A stretch of DNA of 9,373 bases from Nitrosomonadales bacterium (GTDB lineage: Bacteria > Pseudomonadota > Gammaproteobacteria > Burkholderiales > Gallionellaceae): assembly GCA_016218465.1 (NCBI GenBank), contig JACREA010000137.1, positions 1 through 9,373 of the forward strand, given 5' to 3'. Within the stretch, counting starts at the first letter, position 1. Every line of letters begins with the position of its first letter. The translations under genes and the position numbers were made by a program. A model generated the notes under the pieces. The model made no database searches and was not told the DNA's origin. It saw only the letters and a program-made list of their open reading frames with translations. This document shows, in pieces, positions 1 through 6,384 of the stretch.

Positions 1-6
1 CTAACA

Positions 7-91
7 CGTCATTCCCGCGCAGGCGGGAATCCAGCAAGAAAAAATGCCTTTTGTTTAAAACCACTGGATTCCCGCCTGCGCGGGAATGACG
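7..91. repeat. Palindromic intergenic repeat, copy 1 (28-bp perfect arms)
   Basis: Arms at 7-34 and 64-91 are perfect reverse complements over 28 bp and enclose a 29-base A/T-rich loop. Each arm also contains its own smaller hairpin (ATTCCCGC, loop GCAG, GCGGGAAT), so the element can fold as one long stem or as two short ones, in the manner of REP doublets (REPINs). It starts 34 bp beyond the stop codon of the ATPase gene. A second copy with the same loop sequence lies at 8659-8744 in the same orientation. The structure is seen directly; membership of a dispersed repeat family is inferred from the two copies and from its familiar ends. Confidence 0.9.
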
Positions 92-125
92 GCATGTATG
101 TCATGTATTTTGGAAAACTCAATAA

Positions 126-1259
126 TCATGCGGAAAGTCCTGCCAGCCAATTGGCCGCATCCGTGATCCTGATCCCGTTGAGGAATTCTTCCTGGCGCAG
201 GCGATAAACTATTTGTGCCGTTTCTGCGTCCGGAAATTCCCCGGCAAACCGGGACAATCCGCGATGAGGTTTGTTGTCGCCCAGCTTGCATTCAACCAAG
301 TGCGTCAATTTCCCTTCTTCGCTGAGCGCGAAATCAACTTCGGCACCATCTTTCGTCCGAATGTAATGCAGGCCATACATCTTTCCGGTGCTGTCCTGCA
401 GAAAATGTGCATGCTTCAGCAGCATGCCCGCAACTGCATTTTCCAGCCGCACTCCCTGATCGCCCCGAACCAATCCCGTCTCGAAAAAATACACTGTGGG
501 GCTTCGCAGGATGGCGCGGGCAATGTTGCGGTGCCACGGTTGCACGGTGAACACAATGAACAGCGCCTGCAAAATATCGAGGTAGCGTTTCAGCGTCGCA
601 GGTGAAACAGCCAAGTCTCGCGCCATGGATGCCAACGATAGCGGTGACCCGACTCGTTCGCGCAGCAATTCTACAAACAGGCGCATCGTGTTGATTTCTT
701 GCAGGCGGGAAAATTCCAGTACATCTTCACGAATCAAGTCATTGATATACTGTGTGCGCCAACGGTCGGCATCCACAAGGTTATCTGCCAAACATGGTTC
801 AGGGAACCCGCCTCTTTCCAACAAGTGATCCAGCGCGGCCGCCGGTTCCATCTGTCGCAATTCGCACCATTCTCGCACCGAGAACGGATGCAAACGAAAG
901 GCAAAATACCGCCCGGCCAGCGAGTCACCGCCCTGCCTGAAAGTTTCCATGCGGGCGCTGCCTGTCACCAATATTGCCTGCCCCGTAGATCGTCCATCAA
1001 CCACCCCCTTGAGCCAGCCTTTCCAACCCCGCATCTTGTGAATCTCGTCCATGACCAACAACTTTGCGCGCGGATTCCAGGATTGGCGTTGCATCACTCC
1101 ACGGTCCGGCAACACATCCCAGTTCAGGTATTGCGCGCTCCCGAATTCGTGCATTAGCTGGCGGGCAAGGGTGGTCTTTCCTACTTGTCGCGGACCGGTC
1201 AAGACCACCATCTTGGTAGCCAGATCTTTTAATACCGGTTCATCGAGATAACGTTTCAT
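126..1259 (-). CDS. AAA+ ATPase with C-terminal DUF4143 domain
   Basis: This 377-residue protein belongs to the large family of bacterial ATPases pairing an N-terminal P-loop domain with a C-terminal DUF4143 domain; its cellular role is not established. Visible motifs are Walker A GPRQVGKT (22-29), Walker B LLVMDEIH (67-74) and a sensor-1-like strand ILVTGSAR (96-103). A helix-turn-helix-like stretch lies around 205-232. The C-terminal part carries EVDF (307-310) and VECK (322-325), the spacing expected of the PD-(D/E)xK-like fold in DUF4143. The ATG at 1259 is chosen because family members typically begin MKRYL or similar. A TTG at 1283 would add eight residues but lies inside the upstream palindrome. 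No clear Shine-Dalgarno precedes the ATG. The gene looks intact and functionally unrelated to the polysaccharide genes. A link to transposition, defence or toxin regulation cannot be judged from sequence. Confidence 0.9.
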   Translation of the reverse strand: MKRYLDEPVLKDLATKMVVLTGPRQVGKTTLARQLMHEFGSAQYLNWDVLPDRGVMQRQSWNPRAKLLVMDEIHKMRGWKGWLKGVVDGRSTGQAILVTGSARMETFRQGGDSLAGRYFAFRLHPFSVREWCELRQMEPAAALDHLLERGGFPEPCLADNLVDADRWRTQYINDLIREDVLEFSRLQEINTMRLFVELLRERVGSPLSLASMARDLAVSPATLKRYLDILQALFIVFTVQPWHRNIARAILRSPTVYFFETGLVRGDQGVRLENAVAGMLLKHAHFLQDSTGKMYGLHYIRTKDGAEVDFALSEEGKLTHLVECKLGDNKPHRGLSRFAGEFPDAETAQIVYRLRQEEFLNGIRITDAANWLAGLSA

Positions 1260-1280
1260 GGCGGCAGTGTACGGCAAACG

Positions 1281-1302
1281 CAAAAAAGTCGCGACTTTTT
1301 TG
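1281..1302. promoter_or_regulatory. Perfect 22-bp palindrome upstream of the ATPase gene (candidate operator)
   Basis: The half-site CAAAAAAGTCG is followed immediately by its exact reverse complement, with no spacer. It lies 21 bp upstream of the ATG at 1259. A second, smaller palindrome, TTTAGCTAAA, lies at 1306-1315 and overlaps a possible minus-strand -10 box (TAAAAT, 1309-1304). A transcript starting from that box would begin inside the 22-bp palindrome, so a dimeric protein bound there would block it. The symmetry is seen directly; the operator role is inference. Confidence 0.5.
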
Positions 1303-1387
1303 TATTTTAGCTAAATAAAGCCGCAAACATAACCCGTGGTGACACGCTTTCAACAGAAAAAAACCAATTCAACCTGCTCTTCGCGAG

Positions 1388-1402
1388 TGCTGCCGCGCAG
1401 CA
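1388..1402 (-). terminator. Weak hairpin after the glycosyltransferase operon
   Basis: TGCTGC and GCAGCA pair around a 3-base loop, 18 bp beyond the stop codon of the minus-strand gene ending at 1420. On the minus strand the T run (complement of 1357-1363) comes only some 25 bases later, so this is a poor intrinsic terminator. It is nevertheless the only stem seen between this gene and the ATPase gene. The rest of 1260-1419 contains the palindromes described for the ATPase upstream region and nothing else I can support. Confidence 0.25.
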
Positions 1403-1419
1403 GGGGGCGACTAAAATTT

Positions 1420-3609
1420 TCAGTGCGCACACAAATCCGCTTTGGCATGTAATTGCATTTCGTATATTTTGCTCATTTTTTCCGCCAGCCTCTCCCAGTT
1501 GTGCATTGAAGCACTATGCGCCGCTGCCATCCCCATTGCTTCCCTCCGCGCCGCGTACGCTAGCTGGGCGATACGATCTGCGGCGATATCAGCATCTTGA
1601 GGAGCGGGAAGAATGAAACCATTGACGCCTTCTATTACAAGATCCTTCGCACCCACGTTGGGGCTGACGATCACAGGCAGGCCGGCGGCCATTGCCTCAA
1701 GCACCACCATGCCAAAGGTGTCAAATTTAGAGAGCATGATGAAGATATCCGCTGCGCGGTAGTAGCGTTCCAACCCTTCAACCTGCGTTCCCGCGAACGT
1801 CACGGCTTCGGCGATTCCGCATGATTTTGCCATCTTGCGGTATTTGTTCTCGTCTCCCCGCCCAACTACGAGGAGCCGGATGTTTACCTCGGGTCGTGCG
1901 GTTCTGGCCTTCGCCAGAGCCGTGATGATGGTGTCCAGACCCTTGATCTCGAAATTCATTCCGACAAATAGAAGGAGGATGTCCGACGCGCCGATTCCGT
2001 AGCGCCCCCGGATATCGGCGCGAGAGGCGGCACGGTCGGGCGTTAAAAAACGTGCAACGTCAACCCCGGGGTGGATGATCTGCCAATGGCCCGGCAGAGT
2101 TGCATATTTGCGGCGGAAGGCATCCATGGTGATGGAGGAAACTGGAAGAAACCAGGACGATCCTCCCTTCTTTATTGCCTGCCGCTCAACGGCAAGTGAT
2201 GCCCAGTCGAAAAGGCTTGGTGGTTTTTTCCGCACCTCCTTGAGCCAAACGGCATGTGGGGTGCCGTGTAGCGAAAATATGTCCGCATTGAAAATCCAAT
2301 GGTGGGTGTGCACCAGGTCAAAGTTCATGCGGTCGATCGCCCGTTTCACAAACCAGGCGAAAAATAGCGGGCGCAGGAAGCGCGGGAAATTGATGGCTGG
2401 AACTTTATGAAATTTGATCCGGTCGGAATTAACAATCCACCGGTTCGCAAAGACGTGTATTTCATAGTTTTCATTCTGGGCCAAACGCATGGTTATTTCA
2501 CTTGCGAACCGTTCTCCACCGCCGACCAAGCCATATTTTGGCACAACAACGGCTATCTTTCGACGCATCCGGCGGATGACATCCATGTAAATGGTTTCAT
2601 ACTCTGCCGCAACCACATCCCAACCACGCACGAATTCTGGCGGCGCTTCGGTCCGATTCATCTGTCGTGCGACGGCTGTCACCCACTGCTGCACTGGCGC
2701 ATCCAGCGCTACCACTTCTCCTGCCTCTGCATTGACATGGGCAGACGCACCACAGGCATCCGACACCACCACAGGTACGCGCGCCGACATCGCTTCGGTG
2801 ATGACCATGCCGTAGGCTTCGGCCTTCGCGGGATGCAACAACACGTCAATCTCGTGGTAATGTGATGAATCGCTGCACCAGCCTAACAAGCGATAACCGC
2901 CCTGCCAGTTGGAGAACAAATGTCGAACCTCGCTTTCATCCGGACCGATCACCCACAGTTCAAGTTGCGGACGTTCACGGCGCAACTGAAATGCAATTTC
3001 AACCGCCAATGGCAATCCCTTGCGCCGCCACTCTCTGCCAAAGAAGCCGATGATGCCGCCATCTTGCGGCACGCTGCGCGGCGTTCGCGCGACGCCAGGC
3101 ACTACGCCAGGCACTACGGGCTGTATAAGCTTGTGCGCGTATTCCGGATAATAATGGGCCAATCGGCGCGAAATAAACCCGGAGTTCGGCACGATGCGTT
3201 GTGCCTCGCACAACTCGCGTCGCTCCATGTTGAGCTGCATCGCCACGCGTAGTGAGACCTTATTCCACCACGGCTTTTCGCGCACCAATGCAAACGGCAT
3301 GCCATGAAAAGTAGTGACATGATTTACTCCGACGCGCTCGTGGCTATGAATCAACCAACCGGGTTGTGGATTCGCGCGCAACCATTTTTTCACTCGCTGC
3401 CCAAAGCGCCAGTAGTATAACCAGCGTGGACGATAGATCATCGTGCCGAGCCCATGTACCGTTATCCCCTGCGGTTTTTCGGCAACGCATCGTTCGCATA
3501 ACACCTGGATCTGATGCCCGAGTTTCGCGAGTTCGCGCGTGGTCTCCCAGACGTAACGTTCCATCCCGCCGACCGGCCCGTAACGCCTCACGATGAATAA
3601 TATTTTCAT
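1420..3609 (-). CDS. Tandem fusion of two family 4 glycosyltransferases (GT4-GT4)
   Basis: This 729-residue protein has two complete GT-B glycosyltransferases of the GT4 type end to end; single GT4 enzymes are usually 350-400 residues. Domain 1 (about 1-347) begins MKILFIVRRYGPVGG and carries the GT4 EX7E motif at E264/E272, with R192 and K197 in the usual nucleotide-sugar phosphate-binding loop. Domain 2 (348-729) begins MRRKIAVVVPKYGLVGGGER, keeps K556, and has the equivalent acidic motif as D630/E638, with Asp in place of the first Glu. Both should transfer a sugar from a nucleotide donor to a lipid-linked acceptor at the inner face of the inner membrane. Donor and linkage cannot be predicted. 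The ATG at 3609 has only a weak GGA about 10 bases upstream. It is the last gene of the minus-strand operon, 63 bp after the GT2 gene. A bifunctional enzyme adding two successive sugars is likely but inferred. Confidence 0.9.
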   Translation of the reverse strand: MKILFIVRRYGPVGGMERYVWETTRELAKLGHQIQVLCERCVAEKPQGITVHGLGTMIYRPRWLYYWRFGQRVKKWLRANPQPGWLIHSHERVGVNHVTTFHGMPFALVREKPWWNKVSLRVAMQLNMERRELCEAQRIVPNSGFISRRLAHYYPEYAHKLIQPVVPGVVPGVARTPRSVPQDGGIIGFFGREWRRKGLPLAVEIAFQLRRERPQLELWVIGPDESEVRHLFSNWQGGYRLLGWCSDSSHYHEIDVLLHPAKAEAYGMVITEAMSARVPVVVSDACGASAHVNAEAGEVVALDAPVQQWVTAVARQMNRTEAPPEFVRGWDVVAAEYETIYMDVIRRMRRKIAVVVPKYGLVGGGERFASEITMRLAQNENYEIHVFANRWIVNSDRIKFHKVPAINFPRFLRPLFFAWFVKRAIDRMNFDLVHTHHWIFNADIFSLHGTPHAVWLKEVRKKPPSLFDWASLAVERQAIKKGGSSWFLPVSSITMDAFRRKYATLPGHWQIIHPGVDVARFLTPDRAASRADIRGRYGIGASDILLLFVGMNFEIKGLDTIITALAKARTARPEVNIRLLVVGRGDENKYRKMAKSCGIAEAVTFAGTQVEGLERYYRAADIFIMLSKFDTFGMVVLEAMAAGLPVIVSPNVGAKDLVIEGVNGFILPAPQDADIAADRIAQLAYAARREAMGMAAAHSASMHNWERLAEKMSKIYEMQLHAKADLCAH
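3092..3115. repeat. In-frame 12-bp tandem duplication inside GT4 domain 1
   Basis: The unit ACGCCAGGCACT occurs twice in a row. It encodes the doubled four-residue motif in VVPGVVPGV (residues 165-173), at the linker between the N-terminal and C-terminal Rossmann halves of the first glycosyltransferase domain. GT4 proteins normally show a single hydrophobic-P-x-G-V motif here (domain 2 has IIHPGVDVARF), so one copy is probably a slippage duplication that left the frame intact. Confidence 0.85.
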
Positions 3610-3672
3610 CTCAAATAATCCATCGGCTCGCTAGTGCAAAGCGCACGGAGCGCATGCATTGCTGTAAAAAAC

Positions 3673-4593
3673 TCATTCTGCATTTTCCCCGTTCCATTCA
3701 CTGCGCCCTGGCACGGGATCCCAAGCCTCGATGTCCTCCAACGGGTAGTTATAGCGTAACGCATAACCCACCCGGCGCAATTTCCCCAACCAGGAAGCAC
3801 GCACGCAGTTGTGCGGATTGTTTGCGGTATTACCGCCATTAGCCTGTCTGAGCGAATGCAGGTAGAGACGGTGAAATTCGATCTGGGTGATGCCCCACTT
3901 CATCACAAAGATGCGTCCGCCCAGATTGTGCTTAATGCGCCCGGTACTCTTGCAGCCGAAATGGTAGAAGCGGCTCGCTCCGACGATGCGGAAGTTGCGG
4001 CAGCCCGCCACCCAGAATTTTATCAACAGGTCATCATCGCTGCTCATGCCGGGGCTGAATTCGAGGCTGTATCCGCCGACCATGCTCCACCATTTTTTAT
4101 GCGCCAATGTTGGCTGCGAAGCTGCGCCCTCCTTATCGCCGCGACTATCCGCCAGATGTTGCTGCAAGAACTTCGCTTCATCGAATGTGGATGGAGTCTC
4201 GCCAAAGTTCTGCTTGATGATGATGTCATTGCCGCCGTTTTCGGGTTGGATCAGGGTGCCAAAAAACAGAGCGAGGCCGGTATCAACCGATTTAATCGCC
4301 TCTATGAAAGCCGTGTCCCATCCGGGTGCGGCCACCATGTCATCATTCATATACAACACCCAGTCATGACTGGCCTGTGCCACCAGATGGTTCACCGACA
4401 GGCAGACGCCGACGTTCCTGGCTGACTGCGTGTATTTGATGCCCTGCGACTTCACCCACTCCAGCGAGCCGTCCGAACCGTCGTTCAGGTGCACCAGAAT
4501 TTCATGCTCGAACCTGGAATGCTTCTTCAGGCTCTCGACGCAAAGCTTCAAATACGCCAGATTGTTCCAACTTGGGATAACGATGCTGAACAC
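3673..4593 (-). CDS. Family 2 glycosyltransferase (GT-A fold), copy A
   Basis: This 306-residue enzyme starts MFSIVIPSWNN, a typical GT2 nucleotide-binding strand. It has NDGSDGS (37-43) and the metal-binding DXD-like NDD at 83-85. GMSSDDD (182-188) supplies the probable catalytic acidic residues, followed by HFGCKSTG (211-218). No membrane segment is seen, so it is probably a soluble or peripheral inner-membrane enzyme adding one sugar to a lipid-linked oligosaccharide. The start is GTG at 4593, chosen because AGGA at 4605-4602 lies 8 bases upstream and the plus-strand paralogue at 6385 begins at the same residue. The gene follows the ligase-like gene by 35 bp, consistent with co-transcription. 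Residues 1-243 align without gaps to the gene at 6385-7224, but the C-terminal tails (after about 245) are unrelated. The donor sugar is not predictable. Confidence 0.93.
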   Translation of the reverse strand: MFSIVIPSWNNLAYLKLCVESLKKHSRFEHEILVHLNDGSDGSLEWVKSQGIKYTQSARNVGVCLSVNHLVAQASHDWVLYMNDDMVAAPGWDTAFIEAIKSVDTGLALFFGTLIQPENGGNDIIIKQNFGETPSTFDEAKFLQQHLADSRGDKEGAASQPTLAHKKWWSMVGGYSLEFSPGMSSDDDLLIKFWVAGCRNFRIVGASRFYHFGCKSTGRIKHNLGGRIFVMKWGITQIEFHRLYLHSLRQANGGNTANNPHNCVRASWLGKLRRVGYALRYNYPLEDIEAWDPVPGRSEWNGENAE

Positions 4594-4628
4594 GATAGTT
4601 GTCCTATTTGGAATTGATGTTGGGTGAG

Positions 4629-5870
4629 TTATTTACCATGATGGGTGTTGTAACAAGCAGCCAGCAGCACAGCCACAGTAAAACTGTAAAAAGCGGTGGA
4701 CATGGTCAGGTTCAAGACCTCCACCGTCAAACCAAACATAAAGATCCCGCTCACAAAAGTGACGCCGAGCACCCCTGCCCGTTTGACTTGTGCGGATGAC
4801 GACTTCGTCGCTTTCCAGAACAATCTGAACGGTACGAAATAAACGGCAAGAATGGCGAGCAGCCCGAATACCCCCATCCCGGTGGCCTTTGACAAGATGT
4901 CGCTATGCACTTCGCCGTGCCCCAACCCGGCGGCAAGGGGCGTGATTTTGCCGGCTTCCATCATCGGTTTCATCTCCAGCGCAAAACCCTCGGGACCCAC
5001 GCCAAAGATCGGATGGCGTGAAAACACATCTACTGCTGCTTGGTATAACTGCCAGCGTATCCCGATGGAAGTATCGAGGTTGCCTTGGCCGAAGGACGCG
5101 ACATCATTTGCCAACGCATTTACGCGCTGATGGACGGTGGCGCTACCGGTATATGCGATCGTGAAAGCCAGTATTGTTGAAATCAGGCTTGCCGCGGCCA
5201 TCTTCAAGGAAATCCGGGTCATCCTGAAGTAAAAGAAGATAGCAATAAACACCGGGATCGCCAGCCAGCCGCCCCTGGATCCAGATGCAAGCGAGGCCGC
5301 CAACCCGGCAGCAAAACCCGATATTTTCAGGATGCGCAATGGCAACCGGTCGCGCCCGAACCAATTGATGCTGAATAGCGACAACGCCCCAAGAATCAAT
5401 TCGAAATTGCCGAAACGGATCAGATCCAGCGTGCCTATACCCGACCTGCCCCCCAAGTCCTTTGCCAGCCACAACCCTGTGATAGCCGCCACGGGAAAGG
5501 CAAATTGCAGCACTATGAAAATGTTCATGCGGAGGCGGTGCAATAGCAGAAACACAGGGATCGCCAGCCAGTAGCGGGATGCCGCATCATGGGGATGAGC
5601 ATCATAGTTGTGATGGTAGCTTTGGCTAACGAAAATTGCGGCTGACATCGCGACCATGGCCACAAAATAAGCCTTCCACTCAGGTTGCCATTTCACTGCG
5701 TTTATGCCTGCTGGCCGCACTATCCACACCGCAAAAGTGAGCAGCAGCATCAACAGGAATGTTCCGTTCATGCCGCCTTTCACTGTAAGCATCAGCGCCG
5801 GATATATCAGCAACAACAAAGCCGCCGTTTTCTCAACGAAGAATAAATAGCGTGAGTGCACCGTTCCCAT
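4629..5870 (-). CDS. O-antigen ligase / Wzy polymerase-like membrane protein
   Basis: This 413-residue multi-pass membrane protein belongs to the O-antigen ligase superfamily (Wzy_C/WaaL/Wzy). About ten or more hydrophobic segments are visible, for example near 15-30, 37-51, 68-81, 101-118, 183-195, 203-214, 226-240, 333-348, 366-382 and 390-405. Family landmarks are SGSRGGW (196-202), HPIFGVGPEGF (286-296) and the periplasmic-loop histidines in GHGEVHSD (H318, H322). Such proteins use undecaprenyl-diphosphate-linked glycans in the periplasm, either ligating them to lipid A-core or protein or polymerising repeat units. Sequence alone does not separate these roles. The ATG at 5870 is chosen; a TTG at 5873 is equally compatible with the AAGGA ribosome site. 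It is the first gene of the minus-strand operon, with GT2 and GT4-GT4 genes downstream. Confidence 0.88.
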   Translation of the reverse strand: MGTVHSRYLFFVEKTAALLLLIYPALMLTVKGGMNGTFLLMLLLTFAVWIVRPAGINAVKWQPEWKAYFVAMVAMSAAIFVSQSYHHNYDAHPHDAASRYWLAIPVFLLLHRLRMNIFIVLQFAFPVAAITGLWLAKDLGGRSGIGTLDLIRFGNFELILGALSLFSINWFGRDRLPLRILKISGFAAGLAASLASGSRGGWLAIPVFIAIFFYFRMTRISLKMAAASLISTILAFTIAYTGSATVHQRVNALANDVASFGQGNLDTSIGIRWQLYQAAVDVFSRHPIFGVGPEGFALEMKPMMEAGKITPLAAGLGHGEVHSDILSKATGMGVFGLLAILAVYFVPFRLFWKATKSSSAQVKRAGVLGVTFVSGIFMFGLTVEVLNLTMSTAFYSFTVAVLLAACYNTHHGK

Positions 5871-5879
5871 CAAGTAGGT

Positions 5880-5884
5880 TCCTT
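5880..5884 (-). promoter_or_regulatory. Ribosome binding site of the ligase-like gene
   Basis: AAGGA on the minus strand lies 9 bases before the ATG at 5870 and 6 bases before an in-frame TTG at 5873. It supports initiation here but does not decide between the two codons; ATG is preferred on general grounds. Confidence 0.65.
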
Positions 5885-5907
5885 CTCAATCCTTGTTGTG
5901 TAGATCG

Positions 5908-6146
5908 CCATGCACTCCGGCGCGCTCGTGGCTATAAATCAACTATTGATCCGGCACGGTGAAGTATTAACTCCGTTCGGGCTGAGCCTGTCGAAGCCAT
6001 TCACCTTTCGACAAGCTCAAGGCGAACGGACTTCAAACATAATCTGGCCGGATCAATAACCGGATTGCGGATTCGCGCGCGGTCTCTCAGACGTATCGTT
6101 CCATCCCGCCAAGCGGCACGTACGCCTCGCGATGTGAATAATTTTT
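5908..6146 (-). pseudogene. Decayed 5' fragment of a GT4 gene, paralogous to domain 1 of the GT4-GT4 fusion
   Basis: Two blocks match the start of the intact gene at 1420-3609. Bases 6081-6146 align nearly base for base with 3541-3608 (residues 1-23). Bases 5915-5943 plus 6059-6080 align with 3327-3355 plus 3358-3379 (residues around 77-95; 27 of 29 identical in the first part). The remnant cannot be translated: the ATG position reads AGG, the codon for W21 has become TGA, small indels occur, and 161 bp between two copies of TTCGCGCG are missing. The MITE-like element at 5946-6056 sits inside it. It lies directly upstream of the ligase-like gene in the same orientation, so a GT4 gene once led this operon or was copied here. 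Confidence 0.85.
5946..6056. mobile_element. MITE-like palindromic element with TA target-site duplication
   Basis: The 111-bp element begins TTGATCCGGC and ends with the exact reverse complement GCCGGATCAA. It is flanked on both sides by TA (5944-5945 and 6057-6058). The uninterrupted equivalent in the intact GT4 gene has a single dinucleotide (CA, 3356-3357) at this spot, so the boundaries are fixed by comparison. Inside, a second pair of arms (5972-5995 and 6007-6030, 20 of 24 positions pairing) forms a strong hairpin with an 11-base loop. The two 16-base stretches between outer and inner arms do not pair with each other. TA duplication and short terminal repeats fit non-autonomous elements moved by IS630/Tc1-mariner-type transposases; that assignment is inference, and no transposase is present. 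Confidence 0.8.
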
Positions 6147-6233
6147 CCTGCCTCAAGAATGATACGGCGGCGTTATAGAAGGCGTGCTTTGAACCATCCG
6201 GCCATCATCATAAACATGGACAGTATAACAAAC

Positions 6234-6380
6234 ATGTCTCTGCCTTTATGTGACCTGTGCGGTTCGGCGGGTGCTGATGCCGGTTACCGCAAAGAGTTGC
6301 ATGAATTTCGTGTGCACAATACCATTCTAAAACGGACAAAATGCCTTGATTCGCATGCACAAACCCACATACTGAGATAA
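6234..6380 (+). pseudogene. Short truncated reading frame with CxxC start (possible methyltransferase remnant)
   Basis: The frame beginning MSLPLCDLCGSAG encodes 48 residues and ends 4 bases before the downstream GT2 gene. The CDLCGS motif followed by a short stretch ending in FRV resembles the N-terminal zinc-ribbon of SAM-dependent methyltransferases found in surface-polysaccharide clusters. The second CxxC pair and the methyltransferase domain are missing, and the sequence after residue 28 looks unlike that family. An upstream in-frame ATG at 6216 is also possible. I see no good ribosome site. It is probably the wreck of a larger gene, or simply chance coding; the resemblance is from memory of the motif only. 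Confidence 0.3.
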
Positions 6381-6384
6381 AAAC

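Noticed and set aside
699..1157. A 152-codon plus-strand frame opposite the ATPase gene
   Set aside because: It overlaps the Walker A/B coding region on the other strand and shows no family motifs or ribosome site; shadow frame.
1281..1302. The 22-bp palindrome as an intrinsic terminator
   Set aside because: It has no loop bases and no convergent gene ends here; position in a 5' region fits an operator better.
2566..2568. Internal ATG at the GT4-GT4 joint as the start of a separate gene
   Set aside because: The frame is continuous through the joint with no stop, and no convincing ribosome site precedes it, so one fused product is the simpler reading; internal initiation is not excluded.
3811..4425. 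A 204-codon open frame on the plus strand opposite the GT2 gene
   Set aside because: It lies entirely antisense to a well-supported glycosyltransferase, has no recognisable motif and is explained by codon bias of the real gene.
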